Assembly (NCBI GenBank): GCA_021740625.1 | Contig: JAIOZK010000010.1 | Location: 62,001-126,000, forward strand | DNA: 64,000 nt | Reading direction: 5' to 3' | Origin: Bacteroidales bacterium | Lineage (GTDB): Bacteria; Bacteroidota; Bacteroidia; Bacteroidales; JAIOZK01 | Shown: one piece after another, positions 1-13,824 of the stretch | Position numbering within the stretch: the stretch's first letter is position 1 | Layout: each line of letters begins with the position of its first letter | Notes under the pieces: generated by a model | Database searches by the model: none | Told to the model about the DNA's origin: nothing | The model's input: only the letters and a program-made list of their open reading frames with translations | Translations under genes and position numbers: made by a program

Positions 1-1187
1 GTATAGATTACACCATCGGCAAGTTTTCTTTCGCCCAGTTCAACAAATTTTTCGTTGATGGTGATGGCATCCTTGCTCTCGTGAATGGTTTCTTTCACAA
101 TGTAAGCCACCGGATCAACAACCAGTTCGGAAGCGTTCATGCCTTGTTCGTAAGGAAATTTGTCGGTGTATGTGAATGTGCCACCAGTTTTGCTGTTGAT
201 AACTGTGCCTTCGCCAACAACATCTTCTCCTTTGAGGGTCATTGGTTTCAGCACATATTCACCACCGTCCTCATATTTCAACACTGGCTGGAAGAGCATG
301 GCTGCTTTGCTGTTGAAATATTTGGGGGGAAAGGTACCCTCGATAGTAACTTCAACCATTTCACCTTTTTCAACAAGTACTTCGGGTGTGGTTTTCAGGG
401 TAATCTGGTCAAAGTCTTTCTGCATTTTATTCAAGCTTGCACCTGCACCGATTTTGTAAGTAACACCAATTCCGGTATAGCTAAACATATCCTGTTTTAT
501 AGCTTCGGCTCCGGCAACGTGACCATCCACAATGTCGGAATCAGCAAACTTAAATGTATAATCGAGATTGAGATCCCATTTTTCGGCTATGGCATAGCTG
601 AAACCAATGCCAACGGGTAAAATTGCCACAACCCTTCTGTCAGCCAGTCCGTTTCCAACAGCATTATCCGGGGGAGAACTGTCTTCGTAACCAAGGGTGA
701 ACAATGGAGCACCTGTTTTATGGTTGTAAATGTTTGACTTGTATTGGATTTGTCCGTAACCAATGGATCCCCAAATGTTGAATTTTCTGTCTTTGTAACC
801 AGCAAAAAGGTTGCTGAAATTAATGGGTGCACGGAATGCAAACTCAAAATAATCTCCCTTGTAAGTCAGGTTCAGGTCCGGTTCCTGTGCTTCAAGGAAT
901 CCTCTGTTGAAATATCCTCCAAAACCGACAACTGGTGTAAATTGTCTTCCAAAACCGATCTGACCGGCAGGTTGTATCATCTCAAAGTCTGGGGCCATTT
1001 TGTAGCGATTCAGGTCGCTGTGATCAAAGGAGGCTCCGAAAGAGGCTTTCAGATACCAGTAAGGTGAAAAGGAACTGGATTTGGTGCTTTCGGCTTCGCC
1101 TTCTTCCTGTCCATAAAATGTAAAGGGCAATGCTGCCAGGACGGCAATGGCGAAGCACTTCAAAATTAGTTGATAAGCTTTTCTCAT
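1..1187 (-). CDS. Outer-membrane protein, OmpA-like (3' part outside window)
   Basis: The reading frame opens with ATG at 1185-1187 and runs off the left edge, giving about 395 residues. It starts with a signal peptide (MRKAYQLILKCFAIAVLAAL, cleavage near FYG-QEE). It continues with a glycine- and aromatic-rich stretch of alternating short segments (FGRQFTPVVGFGGYFNRGF, FNIWGSIGYGQIQYKS), typical of an outer-membrane beta-barrel. The later part (TIEGTFPPKYFNSKAAMLF, GEYVLKPMTLKGEDVVG) resembles the periplasmic beta domain that precedes an OmpA peptidoglycan-binding domain in many Bacteroidales OmpA proteins. The OmpA domain itself would lie beyond the window, so the family call is inference. 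A near-perfect phylum-type promoter sits just upstream. Confidence 0.7.
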   Translation of the reverse strand, partial: MRKAYQLILKCFAIAVLAALPFTFYGQEEGEAESTKSSSFSPYWYLKASFGASFDHSDLNRYKMAPDFEMIQPAGQIGFGRQFTPVVGFGGYFNRGFLEAQEPDLNLTYKGDYFEFAFRAPINFSNLFAGYKDRKFNIWGSIGYGQIQYKSNIYNHKTGAPLFTLGYEDSSPPDNAVGNGLADRRVVAILPVGIGFSYAIAEKWDLNLDYTFKFADSDIVDGHVAGAEAIKQDMFSYTGIGVTYKIGAGASLNKMQKDFDQITLKTTPEVLVEKGEMVEVTIEGTFPPKYFNSKAAMLFQPVLKYEDGGEYVLKPMTLKGEDVVGEGTVINSKTGGTFTYTDKFPYEQGMNASELVVDPVAYIVKETIHESKDAITINEKFVELGERKLADGVIY

Positions 1188-1228
1188 AACTCAATGTATT
1201 ATTGTTAATAAAAAATTTCTAAGAAACA

Positions 1229-1259
1229 CAAAAATATACCTAAATATCAATAAATCAAA
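1229..1259 (-). promoter_or_regulatory. Bacteroidota sigma-A type promoter of the outer-membrane protein gene
   Basis: On the minus strand TTTG (1256-1259) is followed after exactly 19 nt by TATTTTTG (1229-1236). This matches the phylum consensus TTTG-N19-TAnnTTTG at every fixed base. Transcription should begin near 1222, about 35 nt before the ATG. This is the best promoter match found in the window. Confidence 0.75.
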
Positions 1260-1442
1260 ATAACCTAACATAAAATTAACAAATATTGCTTTGATTTAGC
1301 CTGTATATTTGCAAATTTTTCGATTTTTAATATTTAATGCGTTAACATTTTATTAATTTGAGATTACTTTTTAGTGATTTATTGCTTGATTTTTAAATAG
1401 ATTTTTAAAACTGCCCTCTTATACGGTATTGTTTCATATTGG

Positions 1443-1976
1443 TTACCTGTTTGATGTTTTCAGGAAATAATCCCATAAAACAATACCTGCTGACACCGAT
1501 ATGTTGAATGAATGTTTGGTACCGAATTGCGGTATTTCGATGCAGTCATCGGATAAATTGACAACTTCCTGGTCAACACCTTTTACTTCATGTCCGAAAA
1601 TAAAAGCGATTTTTTGATTGTGGGATATTTCAAATTCCTGCAGCATTACTGCTTTATCGGCCTGTTCAATTGAAATAATTTTGTAACCTGATTCTCTCAG
1701 CGAATTAATTGCTTCAGAAGTTTTGTTAAAATATTTCCAGTAGACAGATTCTGTTGCTCCAAGAGCGGTTTTTTGAATATCCTTGTGGGGGGGTGTTGTG
1801 CTGATACCACATAAATAAATACCTGCTACCCTGAATGCATCGGCTGTTCTGAACACAGAGCCGATATTGTTCAGGCTCCGGATATTGTCCAGAACAATAA
1901 CCACCGGTATTTTGTCCGCATTCCTGAATTCTTCTGGAGTCAGTCGTTTGAGTTCTTCATTTTTCAGCTTTCTCAT
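1443..1976 (-). CDS. SpoU/TrmH-family RNA 2'-O-methyltransferase
   Basis: This 177-residue protein of the SPOUT superfamily would transfer a methyl group from S-adenosylmethionine to a ribose 2'-OH of tRNA or rRNA. The three family motifs are present in order: NIGSVFRTADAF (about residues 37-48, substrate Arg), FGHEVKGV (about 126-133) and IEIPQFGTKHSFNISVSAGI (about 146-165), which forms the SAM-binding knot. It is shorter than E. coli TrmH (229 aa) and lacks the extra N- and C-terminal helices, as do many Bacteroidota members. The target nucleotide cannot be told from sequence. It is divergent from mutS and starts at ATG 1974-1976. Confidence 0.85.
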   Translation of the reverse strand: MRKLKNEELKRLTPEEFRNADKIPVVIVLDNIRSLNNIGSVFRTADAFRVAGIYLCGISTTPPHKDIQKTALGATESVYWKYFNKTSEAINSLRESGYKIISIEQADKAVMLQEFEISHNQKIAFIFGHEVKGVDQEVVNLSDDCIEIPQFGTKHSFNISVSAGIVLWDYFLKTSNR

Positions 1977-2003
1977 TTTTCAACAAAAAAGATATTTTTT
2001 CAA

Positions 2004-2011
2004 CAAAATTA
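2004..2011 (-). promoter_or_regulatory. Putative -7 element for the SpoU methyltransferase gene
   Basis: The minus strand reads TAATTTTG, matching TAnnTTTG, 28 nt upstream of the ATG. No TTTG lies at the expected -33 spacing, so the promoter is only half supported. Confidence 0.4.
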
Positions 2012-2053
2012 GACTTAAATCGTGGATTCGGAAATACTTAGATTTATATATTT

Positions 2054-2061
2054 TACTTTTG
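2054..2061 (+). promoter_or_regulatory. Putative -7 element for mutS
   Basis: TACTTTTG matches TAnnTTTG. The predicted start of transcription, about 2068, leaves a leader of about 11 nt to the TTG at 2079 or about 32 nt to the ATG at 2100. There is no clear -33 TTTG. Confidence 0.4.
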
Positions 2062-2078
2062 CTTGAAACAAACAGGAT

Positions 2079-4703
2079 TTGGCCGGTAAAAAAGAAATAA
2101 TGGAAACTCCTTTGATGAAACAGTACAATGTCATCAAAGCGAAATACCCGGATGCGCTTTTGTTATTCCGGGTAGGGGATTTCTATGAAACCTTTGGCGA
2201 AGATGCGATCAAAACATCCAATATCCTGGGCATCATCCTGACAAAGCGGGCAAATGGTGCAGCTTCTTATGTTGAGCTGGCCGGCTTCCCACATCATGCT
2301 CTTGATACTTACCTGCCAAAGCTTGTAAAGGCCGGTCAGCGTGTTGCTATCTGCGATCAACTGGAAGATCCCAAGCTTGCCAAGAAAATAGTGAAAAGGG
2401 GGGTGACGGAACTTGTTACGCCCGGTGTATCATACAACGATAAGATACTCGAACAAAGAGAGAATAATTTCCTTGCGGCAGTTCATTTTGAAAATAAGAT
2501 CTCCGGAGTTTCCTTCCTGGATATTTCTACTGGCGAATTTTATGTTGCCCAGGGTGAGAATGAATACATCGATAAATTGCTACAGAGCTTTAAGCCCAGC
2601 GAGGTGATCGTTCAGAAGAACAAAAGGGAAAAGTTTTTCGAACAATTCGGCAACAAGCATTATACCTATACTTTTGAAGACTGGGTTTTCACGATTGATT
2701 TCACCTATGAGCTCCTTATCAAGCATTTCCGGGTAAACTCACTCAAGGGTTTCGGGATAGAAGAGTTTGAAAAATCCATTGTTGCAGCCGGAGCTGCTAT
2801 GCATTATCTTTCGGAAACCCACCACGACAAGCTGAAACATATCAGCCAGATCGCAAGAATTGAGGAGGACAGGTATGTGTGGCTGGATAAATTTACCATT
2901 CGAAATCTTGAACTGATCTTTTCACCCAACCCGGATGCAGTAACTTTGCTTGATGTGATCGACAAAACTATTTCTCCCATGGGTTCACGCATGCTGAAGA
3001 AATGGATCGTGATGCCGCTCAAGGAAAAACAACCCATTGAAGAAAGACTCGATATTGTTGAGTATTTTATAAAAACGGCCGAATTCTCCGATCTAATAAA
3101 ATCCAATTTTAAGATCATAGGTGATCTGGAGCGTATTATCTCGAAAGCCGCCTTTGGAAAAGTCAATCCCAGGGAACTGGTGCAACTCAAAAAAGCCCTT
3201 TTTGCTGTAGAAGAAGTAAAAGAAGCCTGCTCCAAGGCAAAGAATCCCGCCATCAGAAAGATCGGGGAACAACTTAACTTTTGTGAATCCATACGTGGAC
3301 GAATCGAACAACAGATCAATGAAGATTCCCCGGCCCTCGTGCAAAAGGGCAATGTGATAAAAAAAGGAGTTTCAGGCGAACTGGATGAATTGCGCGATTT
3401 AGTATTCAGTGGAAAGGACTATCTCAAGCATATCCAAAAAAGAGAAATTGAAAGAACAGGTATACCATCATTAAAAATAGGTTACAACAACGTATTCGGC
3501 TACTACCTGGAAGTAACCAATACACACAAGGACAAGGTACCGGAAGAATGGCACCGCAAGCAAACGCTTACGAATTCTGAAAGGTATATCACAGAGGAAC
3601 TCAAGGAATACGAACAAAAGATATTGGGGGCCGAGGAAAAGATCCTGGTGCTGGAGCAGCAATTGTATGAAGACCTTGTGGTGAGCCTTTCGGATTATAT
3701 TCAACCCATGCAATTAAATGCCAGCCTGGTCGCCCGCTTGGATTGTTTGTTGGCCTTTGCTGCCATTGCCAGTGAGAATGATTATCACAGGCCGATGATC
3801 AACGATTCCTACAAACTTGAAATCAAAGACGGCAGACATCCGGTGATCGAAAAGCAGCTTCCGGTGGATGAAGATTATATTAGCAATGATGTGTTCCTGG
3901 ATGACAAAAAGCAACAGATCATCATCCTGACTGGGCCCAATATGTCAGGAAAATCGGCATTGCTTCGTCAGACCGCGCTCATAGTTTTAATGGCCCAAAT
4001 GGGAAGTTTTGTTCCGGCGAAGAGTGCAAAAATTGGATTGGTGGATAAGATCTTTACACGTGTGGGAGCCTCGGATAATATTTCTTCAGGTGAATCCACC
4101 TTCATGGTTGAAATGAATGAAACGGCCAGTATTCTGAACAATGTTTCAAACAGGAGTTTGATCCTTCTGGATGAGATTGGCCGTGGTACCAGCACCTACG
4201 ACGGGATCTCCATTGCCTGGGCTATTTCAGAGTTCCTGCATGATCATCCCATGTTCCGGCCCAAGGTTTTGTTTGCGACCCATTACCATGAACTGAATGA
4301 ACTGGCGGCCTCCAAGCCGAGAATAAAGAATTTCCATGTAAGTGTTAAGGAGATCAAGAACAAAATCATCTTCTTACGCAAAATAAAGGAAGGTGGAAGC
4401 GAGCACAGTTTTGGCATCCATGTAGCCAAAATGAGCGGCATTCCCAATACCATCATCGGCAGGGCCAATGCATTGCTCGAACAACTGGAAAAATCGCATG
4501 CAGGTGAAGTTTTGAATGTGAAGGAAAAAGGAAAAAGGAAAAAGGCAAAAGAAGATAAATACCAGCTCAGTTTTATCCAGTTGGATGATCCTTTGCTATA
4601 TCAGATCAGGGATGAGATCCTGAACACCAATATCGATACCCTGACCCCGGTGGAGGCCCTCATGAAACTCAATGAGATCAAAAAATTGCTGGGTAAAGAT
4701 TGA
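2079..4703 (+). CDS. mutS: DNA mismatch repair protein MutS
   Basis: MutS recognises base mismatches and small loops and recruits MutL. The protein has 874 residues, a normal MutS1 length. The mismatch-wedging Phe-x-Glu is F35-Y36-E37 in [10 protein letters not shown]. The connector, lever and clamp regions follow, then the C-terminal ATPase with Walker A GPNMSGKS (from about residue 619) and Walker B/signature [15 protein letters not shown] lysine-rich linker follows the ATPase before the dimerisation tail. The start is uncertain: TTG at 2079 gives MAGKKE..., which aligns with typical homologue starts, while ATG at 2100 gives METPLMKQ and a longer leader. The gene stands alone, divergent from the SpoU methyltransferase. 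Confidence 0.97.
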   Translation: MAGKKEIMETPLMKQYNVIKAKYPDALLLFRVGDFYETFGEDAIKTSNILGIILTKRANGAASYVELAGFPHHALDTYLPKLVKAGQRVAICDQLEDPKLAKKIVKRGVTELVTPGVSYNDKILEQRENNFLAAVHFENKISGVSFLDISTGEFYVAQGENEYIDKLLQSFKPSEVIVQKNKREKFFEQFGNKHYTYTFEDWVFTIDFTYELLIKHFRVNSLKGFGIEEFEKSIVAAGAAMHYLSETHHDKLKHISQIARIEEDRYVWLDKFTIRNLELIFSPNPDAVTLLDVIDKTISPMGSRMLKKWIVMPLKEKQPIEERLDIVEYFIKTAEFSDLIKSNFKIIGDLERIISKAAFGKVNPRELVQLKKALFAVEEVKEACSKAKNPAIRKIGEQLNFCESIRGRIEQQINEDSPALVQKGNVIKKGVSGELDELRDLVFSGKDYLKHIQKREIERTGIPSLKIGYNNVFGYYLEVTNTHKDKVPEEWHRKQTLTNSERYITEELKEYEQKILGAEEKILVLEQQLYEDLVVSLSDYIQPMQLNASLVARLDCLLAFAAIASENDYHRPMINDSYKLEIKDGRHPVIEKQLPVDEDYISNDVFLDDKKQQIIILTGPNMSGKSALLRQTALIVLMAQMGSFVPAKSAKIGLVDKIFTRVGASDNISSGESTFMVEMNETASILNNVSNRSLILLDEIGRGTSTYDGISIAWAISEFLHDHPMFRPKVLFATHYHELNELAASKPRIKNFHVSVKEIKNKIIFLRKIKEGGSEHSFGIHVAKMSGIPNTIIGRANALLEQLEKSHAGEVLNVKEKGKRKKAKEDKYQLSFIQLDDPLLYQIRDEILNTNIDTLTPVEALMKLNEIKKLLGKD

Positions 4704-4743
4704 TGACCAAGGGATCAATGTAGTTCAAATTTTTTCGGAAATT

Positions 4744-4775
4744 GTTGCCCGAGATTTTAAAAAATATTATATTTG
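4744..4775 (+). promoter_or_regulatory. Promoter of tRNA-Gly(GCC), possibly also tRNA-Leu
   Basis: GTTG at 4744-4747 and TATATTTG at 4768-4775 are 20 nt apart, giving a full -7 match and three of four bases at -33. Transcription would start near 4782, about 50 nt before the tRNA. Confidence 0.5.
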
Positions 4776-4830
4776 CACGCCCTAAGACAAGCGAAACGAA
4801 ACGGTTCTGATTGTTGAAAGGCAAAAATAC

Positions 4831-4903
4831 GCGAAAGTAGCTCAGCTGGTAGAGCATAACCTTGCCAAGGTTAGGGTCGCGAGTTCGAATCTCGTCTTTC
4901 GCT
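4831..4903 (+). tRNA. tRNA-Gly(GCC)
   Basis: A 73-nt cloverleaf. The acceptor GCGAAAG pairs with CTTTCGC, the D stem GCTC with GAGC, the anticodon stem TAACC with GGTTA around loop TTGCCAA (anticodon GCC), and the T stem GCGAG with CTCGT around TTCGAAT. The discriminator is T and CCA is not encoded. Confidence 0.97.
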
Positions 4904-4912
4904 CAAAAGCAG

Positions 4913-4951
4913 AATCCCGATATTGACCCGCAAAGGGAGTCGGGATTTTTC
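4913..4951 (+). terminator. Rho-independent terminator after tRNA-Gly(GCC)
   Basis: AATCCCGA (4913-4920) pairs with TCGGGATT (4940-4947) and is followed by a T run. A large loop makes it only moderately strong, so some transcripts may read into tRNA-Leu. Confidence 0.6.
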
Positions 4952-4994
4952 TTTGAGAGGCAGGTTCTTTTTATTATTCAGGATTTTAAGATAT

Positions 4995-5079
4995 GCCCGG
5001 GTGGTGGAATTGGTAGACACGTTGGACTTAAAATCCAATGGCCATTGCGGCCGTGCGGGTTCAAACCCCGCTCCGGGTA
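4995..5079 (+). tRNA. tRNA-Leu(UAA)
   Basis: An 85-nt type II tRNA with a long variable arm (GGCC...GGCC). The anticodon loop CTTAAAA reads UAA, and the T arm is GCGGG-TTCAAAC-CCCGC. The acceptor GCCCGGG pairs with TCCGGGT including wobble pairs at both ends. CCA is not encoded. Confidence 0.96.
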
Positions 5080-5086
5080 CCTTGCC

Positions 5087-5119
5087 AAACCCTGTCTTCA
5101 TCAAAGATGGGGTTTTTTT
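5087..5119 (+). terminator. Rho-independent terminator after tRNA-Leu
   Basis: AAACCC (5087-5092) pairs with GGGTTT (5110-5115), followed by a run of seven T. Confidence 0.6.
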
Positions 5120-5222
5120 ATATCTCTTCACCAACAGGAATCGTCATCAAAGCGTTATCTTTAATATAAAGGCTGAAACCACCGGCGAACAGATCATTCA
5201 TAAAAAACTATGATAGAGGAAG

Positions 5223-5729
5223 TCAATAACTTTTGATAAAAACGCTAACATCAAGCTTTTCCCCTTTGTTTACCCTGACACGCCATTCCCCTGTTTTGGA
5301 TTGTCCCGGATCAAGGCCCAGACCGATGATCCTGCTTTCGTATGTGTCGTTTTTAGCTTTGGGATTGCATTTGAAGGGAAACATCATTTGATATGTATTG
5401 GGATAAATGTATCCTTCTCTTGATGAAAATCCTTTACCCGTGGCATTGGTAAACCGGAAATGCGCCCAGGCATTTTCGGGTTCTTCGATAAAGGTGTAGA
5501 TCGCCTGGTTGAACAAATGTATGATCCTGTCGCCGCTGTTGGAAAGGGTAGCTGTTACCTGGTATACATCCTGTCCTTTTACTTCTTTGATATATGAAGT
5601 AATGTAACTGATGTCAAGTCCCTGGACATGCAATGTCTTGCCTTCTTCAATGGTCTGCCATGACTGGGCATGCATTGAAACCGCGATCAGGCCGGGGATA
5701 AGCATGCTAATAATTTTTCTCATTTTCAT
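5223..5729 (-). CDS. Exported protein of unknown function
   Basis: The protein has 168 residues with an N-terminal signal peptide (MRKIISMLIPGLIAVSMHAQ, cleavage after the Ala-x-Ala-like HAQ). The mature part is predicted mostly beta (QVTATLSNSGDRIIHLFNQ, SRIIGLGLDPGQSKTGEWR). The phrases about sums of neutral and charged beta segments suggest an immunoglobulin-like sandwich, but I recognise no family. ATG occurs at 5727-5729 and, two codons later, at 5721-5723; the second gives the more usual MRK start. It is a single gene with no obvious partner. Confidence 0.7.
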   Translation of the reverse strand: MKMRKIISMLIPGLIAVSMHAQSWQTIEEGKTLHVQGLDISYITSYIKEVKGQDVYQVTATLSNSGDRIIHLFNQAIYTFIEEPENAWAHFRFTNATGKGFSSREGYIYPNTYQMMFPFKCNPKAKNDTYESRIIGLGLDPGQSKTGEWRVRVNKGEKLDVSVFIKSY

Positions 5730-5838
5730 TTGAGATTGATGAATACGCGATAAATATAGGGATTTTATTTTATTGGTGGATAACTGAAAGGATGTGCCAT
5801 GGTGACAAGGATGGCCAATAGAAATAATCCAATGAATT

Positions 5839-6741
5839 CTATATTTGATTCATTTTGGTTTTTCGCAATATATTGATCTGGGCAATGATGATCCCGGCGA
5901 ACATCAGCAGACAGCCAATGATGCTTTTCAAAGAGAAGGTTTCGCCCAAAAACAGCCAGCCACCGATGGCGGCAAAAACGGCTTCAAAACTCAATATGAT
6001 CGCGGCGTGTGAAGGCAATGCAATCTTCTGTCCTACTATTTGAAGGGTAAAGGCAAGTCCGGTGGAGAGAATTCCAACATATAACAAAGGTATCAATGCT
6101 TTTTCGATCAGATGCCAGATAACAGGTTCCACCAATATTGCGGCAAAAGAACTCATCATGCCTGCAACAAGAAATTGCAGCAGTGCCAGTTTATAGCTGC
6201 TAAATTGTGGCGATAGCCATCCGATCACATGAACATGAACGGCATAAAATAGCGCACAGATCAACACAAGTAAATCCCCAGGGGCAATTTCTAAATTCCC
6301 GTTAACAGTAAGAAGGTACAATCCGATGGTAGCCAGGATTGCTCCTATCCAGACCCTGAATTTCGGGATCATGCCCAGGAAGATACCCAGGATAGGAGTA
6401 AAGATCACATAAAGGCTTGTAATAAAACCAGCATTCCCGGCGGAAGTATATTTGATCCCGATTTGCTGGAAAGTGGCCCCAAGAAAAAGTGCTGTCCCCG
6501 CGATCAAGCCGGCCTGCATGAGGGTGATCCTTGGTTTTACCTTGGTTTTTGCACTTGCTCTGTTATTCAAAATATACAGTACAGGCAGGAGAGTCAGGCT
6601 TCCCAGTATAAAACGGATCGCATTGAATGTAAAAGGACCAATGTATTCCATACCCTCCTTTTGCGCCACAAAAGCAAAACCCCAGATCAGGGCCGTGGAA
6701 AAGAGGATAAAATCGGATTGTATGATCTTTTTGCGCTCCAT
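5839..6741 (-). CDS. DMT-superfamily transporter, EamA family
   Basis: This 300-residue inner-membrane protein has about ten hydrophobic helices arranged as two EamA repeats. The first starts at LIWGFAFVAQKEGMEYIGP and the second at GDLLVLICALFYAVHVHVIG. It ends with a short basic tail (RKTKMNQI). The length, the repeat, and the charged N terminus (MERKKIIQSD) fit the drug/metabolite transporter family. Members export amino acids, nucleobases or other metabolites, and the substrate cannot be inferred here. It is not part of the upstream sugar operon: an 87-nt gap separates it from the beta-galactosidase stop. Confidence 0.85.
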   Translation of the reverse strand: MERKKIIQSDFILFSTALIWGFAFVAQKEGMEYIGPFTFNAIRFILGSLTLLPVLYILNNRASAKTKVKPRITLMQAGLIAGTALFLGATFQQIGIKYTSAGNAGFITSLYVIFTPILGIFLGMIPKFRVWIGAILATIGLYLLTVNGNLEIAPGDLLVLICALFYAVHVHVIGWLSPQFSSYKLALLQFLVAGMMSSFAAILVEPVIWHLIEKALIPLLYVGILSTGLAFTLQIVGQKIALPSHAAIILSFEAVFAAIGGWLFLGETFSLKSIIGCLLMFAGIIIAQINILRKTKMNQI

Positions 6742-6828
6742 AAAAGAGATGCAAGATAAGGAAAAAGGGAAAAGTTATAAGGGTATAAAGTAATAAAGAT
6801 ATAAGGGTATTAGAGAATATTTCAATGC

Positions 6829-11047
<4,219 letters not shown>

Positions 11048-11057
<10 letters not shown>

Positions 11058-11953
11058 AGATTTTCCGGATAAATCCCCTGGTCAACAAGTTCTTTGATCC
11101 TGTCGATGGTAATATCTTTGTCTTCTTTATAAGTTACGCCGAACCACTGGTCCTTTGATTTCAGGACTCTGACCGTTGCGTCCATACTGTTGATCAGTTC
11201 AGTTACTACCGAAGGTATGAAATATTCTGCTTTTGGCTTATATGCATTTGCACGAATAAATTCATTGAAACCTTTTTCAAGAAAATCAAAAATCCCGGCT
11301 GTGAATCCCCAGAAATTCATGGAGACATATGTGTTTTCCGGTAAAAGATCCCAGTTGCCTTCTTCATCCCTGAAACCAATATTGTTGTCGATTTTTTCAA
11401 TTTTTGTATGTTCAACAACTTTTCTCAGGAAGTCTTCATGATCAATGCTGCACACGCCCCTGGAAACGGATCCGTGCTCTGACAAGGTTTTACCCAACTG
11501 ATAGGCCACCATGGCATAGCGGTTTGAGGTGGGATCAATGCTTTTAAAGAATTCCGCAATGAGTTCATATGCCCCTGCACCGTAAAAGTCATCCGCATTG
11601 ATCACGGCAAAAGGCTCTTTTATCTTATCCCTGGCCACCAAAACGGCATGCGCAGTACCCCAGGGTTTTTTGCGGTCAGGGTGGATCTCAAAATCCGGAG
11701 GAACATCTGTTACTTCTTGCAGGACATATTCCGTTTCTATCCTGCAGTTCAGTTTCTTTTCGAAAATGCCCTTAAAATCCTTTTCAATTTTCCTGTTGAT
11801 CACAAAAACGACTTTTCCAAATCCTGCACGAATGGCATCATAAATTGAATAATCAATGATGGATTCTCCGGATGGACCCACCTGGTCCATTTGTTTGACT
11901 CCACCGTAGCGGCTTCCGATCCCTGCCGCCAATATCAATAATGTTGGTTTCAT
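11048..11953 (-). CDS. Sugar-1-phosphate nucleotidyltransferase
   Basis: This 301-residue protein begins with the nucleotide-binding signature MKPTLLILAAGIGSRYGG, the GxGxR loop of the glucose-1-phosphate thymidylyl/uridylyltransferase fold. Further conserved patches are GESIIDYSIYDAIRAGF, HPDRKKPWGTAHAVL and AVINADDFYGAGAYEL, which supplies the metal-binding Asp. It would couple a sugar 1-phosphate to a nucleoside triphosphate, releasing pyrophosphate. ATG at 11951-11953 is preferred because longer frames intrude into the symporter gene. Only 2 nt separate it from that gene and it overlaps the kinase by 10 nt. The kinase, directly downstream, could supply its 1-phosphate substrate. NTP and sugar specificity are unknown. 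Confidence 0.85.
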
Positions 11954-11955
11954 AT

Positions 11956-13746
11956 TTATCTGATTTTTAATTTCGACCATGTTTTCGTCAGCAAATATGT
12001 CGATATCACGAATATGACCGACAGTATTGCCGCTAATTGATATTTTCCGTAAATCCAGTTGCCTGTTGCGAACAATGCGCTGTAAATGGCAAAACAACCC
12101 AGTACCATGGCCAGGATTCCATGGGGGACATCCCAGCCTTTTTTCTTTTCTTCAATGGGAATGCCTTCGTTTTCCGCTGCAATCAATATCCTCTTCCATC
12201 CTGGACCACCTGGAAAGACCAGGTTGTAGAAAGCCACAAGTGTTTTAGTATTTTCAGGAGCTGTTAGAAAAGTGACCAACAGCCATGCAGCAGTTGTTAT
12301 TCCTACGCCAATCACAAGTTGCATTCCTGTTCCCAGGGCGGGTAAATTCGTGTAGGGATGAACAAACTGGAAATATACAGCTATCAAAAAAGAAACGACC
12401 ATGGCTGTAATTTCACTGTAGGCGTTGATGCGCCACCAGAACCATCTCAGGATAAAGATGAGCCCTGTGCCGGCCCCGATTTGCAGCAGGATGTTGAAGG
12501 CCTGCAAGGCATTTCTTAGCAGCAGTGCCACCATCACGGTAATGATCATTAAGAGTACGGTTGATATCCTACCTGCAAAAACAAGTTCTTTCTGGCTGGC
12601 TTCGGGCTTTACAAATCTTTTGTAGAAATCATTCACCAGGTAACTCGATCCCCAGTTCAGATGGGTTGATATGGTGGACATAAAGGCAGCGATCAGCGAG
12701 GCAACCACAATGCCCAGGAATCCGTTGGGCAGGAAGCTCAGCATGGCAGGATAGGCAAAATCGTGCCGGATGAGATCCGGATCGGTATTTGGAAAAGCAG
12801 CTTCCAGGGATGCAAGGTCCGGAAATACGACCAGGGATGCCAGGGCAACAATGATCCAGGGCCAGGGTCGCAGGGCATAATGTGCAGCATTGAAAAAGAA
12901 AGTGGCTCCCATGGCTCCTTTTTCGGTGCGGGCTGACAACATGCGTTGTGCGATATATCCCCCGCCTCCGGGCTCAGCTCCCGGGTACCAAACACTCCAC
13001 CACTGCACAGCCAGGGGAAGAATGAATAACAATATCAATGAATTTGTATCGGAAAAATCAGGCAAAAGGGAAATTTTGCCGGAAACTTCCGGGTGGCTGA
13101 TCAGGGATTGCATGTTGCCAATCTCCGGCATATTGAGCAGGATGAGTGCCGCCCCTACAGCACCAACCATGGAGATCAGGAACTGAAAAAAATCCGTCAG
13201 CACAATGCCTCGTAATCCACCTAGGGTGCTGTAGACTGCCGTAATCAACATGGCGATGATGAGTGTCTGAGCAGCCGGCCATCCCAGCATTACCGCCCCG
13301 ATCTTGGTGAGAGCAAGCGATACGGATGCCATAACGAGGATATTAAAAAAGAATCCCAGATAAACAGAGCGGAATCCCCGCAGGAAAGCTGCCATTTTTC
13401 CGCTGTAGCGTATTTCGTAAAACTCAAGGTCGGTATTGATGCCGGATCTGCGCCAGAGCTTGGCATATATGAAAACTGTCAGCATGCCGGTGAGCAGGAA
13501 GGCCCACCAGGCCCAGTTGCCGGCTACTCCGTTTTGCCTTACAATGTCCGTAACCAGGTTGGGCGTATCGCATGAAAAAGTAGTAGCCACCATGGAAACA
13601 CCCAGCAACCACCAGGGCATGTTACGACCCGACAGGAAAAACTCTGCATAGTTTTTACCGGCTTTTTTGGATGTGTATATCCCGATCAGCAGGGAAAGCA
13701 GAAAAAAAGAAAAAATAATGATCCAGTCTGATGTGTTTAATACCAT
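11956..13746 (-). CDS. Sodium:solute symporter (SSS family), first gene of sugar operon
   Basis: This 596-residue inner-membrane protein has about 14 hydrophobic helices. Family features are the early SDWIIIFSFFLLSLLIGIY helix, SGRNMPWWLLGVSMVATTFS (core helix with the Ser/Thr-rich sodium site), and the long VASLIAAFMSTISTHLNWGS helix, where Ser-Thr residues bind sodium in SGLT-type transporters. The 550-600 length matches the sugar-related SSS members of Bacteroidota. It leads the symporter-nucleotidyltransferase-kinase-GH2 operon, so the cargo is probably the sugar released or trimmed by the beta-galactosidase. The exact sugar is not readable from sequence. Confidence 0.88.
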   Translation of the reverse strand: MVLNTSDWIIIFSFFLLSLLIGIYTSKKAGKNYAEFFLSGRNMPWWLLGVSMVATTFSCDTPNLVTDIVRQNGVAGNWAWWAFLLTGMLTVFIYAKLWRRSGINTDLEFYEIRYSGKMAAFLRGFRSVYLGFFFNILVMASVSLALTKIGAVMLGWPAAQTLIIAMLITAVYSTLGGLRGIVLTDFFQFLISMVGAVGAALILLNMPEIGNMQSLISHPEVSGKISLLPDFSDTNSLILLFILPLAVQWWSVWYPGAEPGGGGYIAQRMLSARTEKGAMGATFFFNAAHYALRPWPWIIVALASLVVFPDLASLEAAFPNTDPDLIRHDFAYPAMLSFLPNGFLGIVVASLIAAFMSTISTHLNWGSSYLVNDFYKRFVKPEASQKELVFAGRISTVLLMIITVMVALLLRNALQAFNILLQIGAGTGLIFILRWFWWRINAYSEITAMVVSFLIAVYFQFVHPYTNLPALGTGMQLVIGVGITTAAWLLVTFLTAPENTKTLVAFYNLVFPGGPGWKRILIAAENEGIPIEEKKKGWDVPHGILAMVLGCFAIYSALFATGNWIYGKYQLAAILSVIFVISTYLLTKTWSKLKIR

Positions 13747-13772
13747 GTTTTGGCTTTGGTAAAATTTGGCTT

Positions 13773-13780
13773 CAAAGATA
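13773..13780 (-). promoter_or_regulatory. Putative -7 element of the sugar operon
   Basis: The minus strand reads TATCTTTG, 26 nt upstream of the symporter ATG. No good -33 element is seen. Confidence 0.4.
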
Positions 13781-13824
13781 TAACTAATGGGCGAAAGAAT
13801 AATCCCTTTCTGGTAAAGGAATCA

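Noticed and set aside
4862-5213. Overlapping open frames across tRNA-Gly and tRNA-Leu
   Set aside because: They translate tRNA genes and terminators; the tRNA structures are complete.
11954-12097. Longer start for the nucleotidyltransferase (to 12097)
   Set aside because: It would run 140 nt into the symporter gene and add residues not related to the nucleotide-binding fold. ATG 11951-11953 gives the canonical start.
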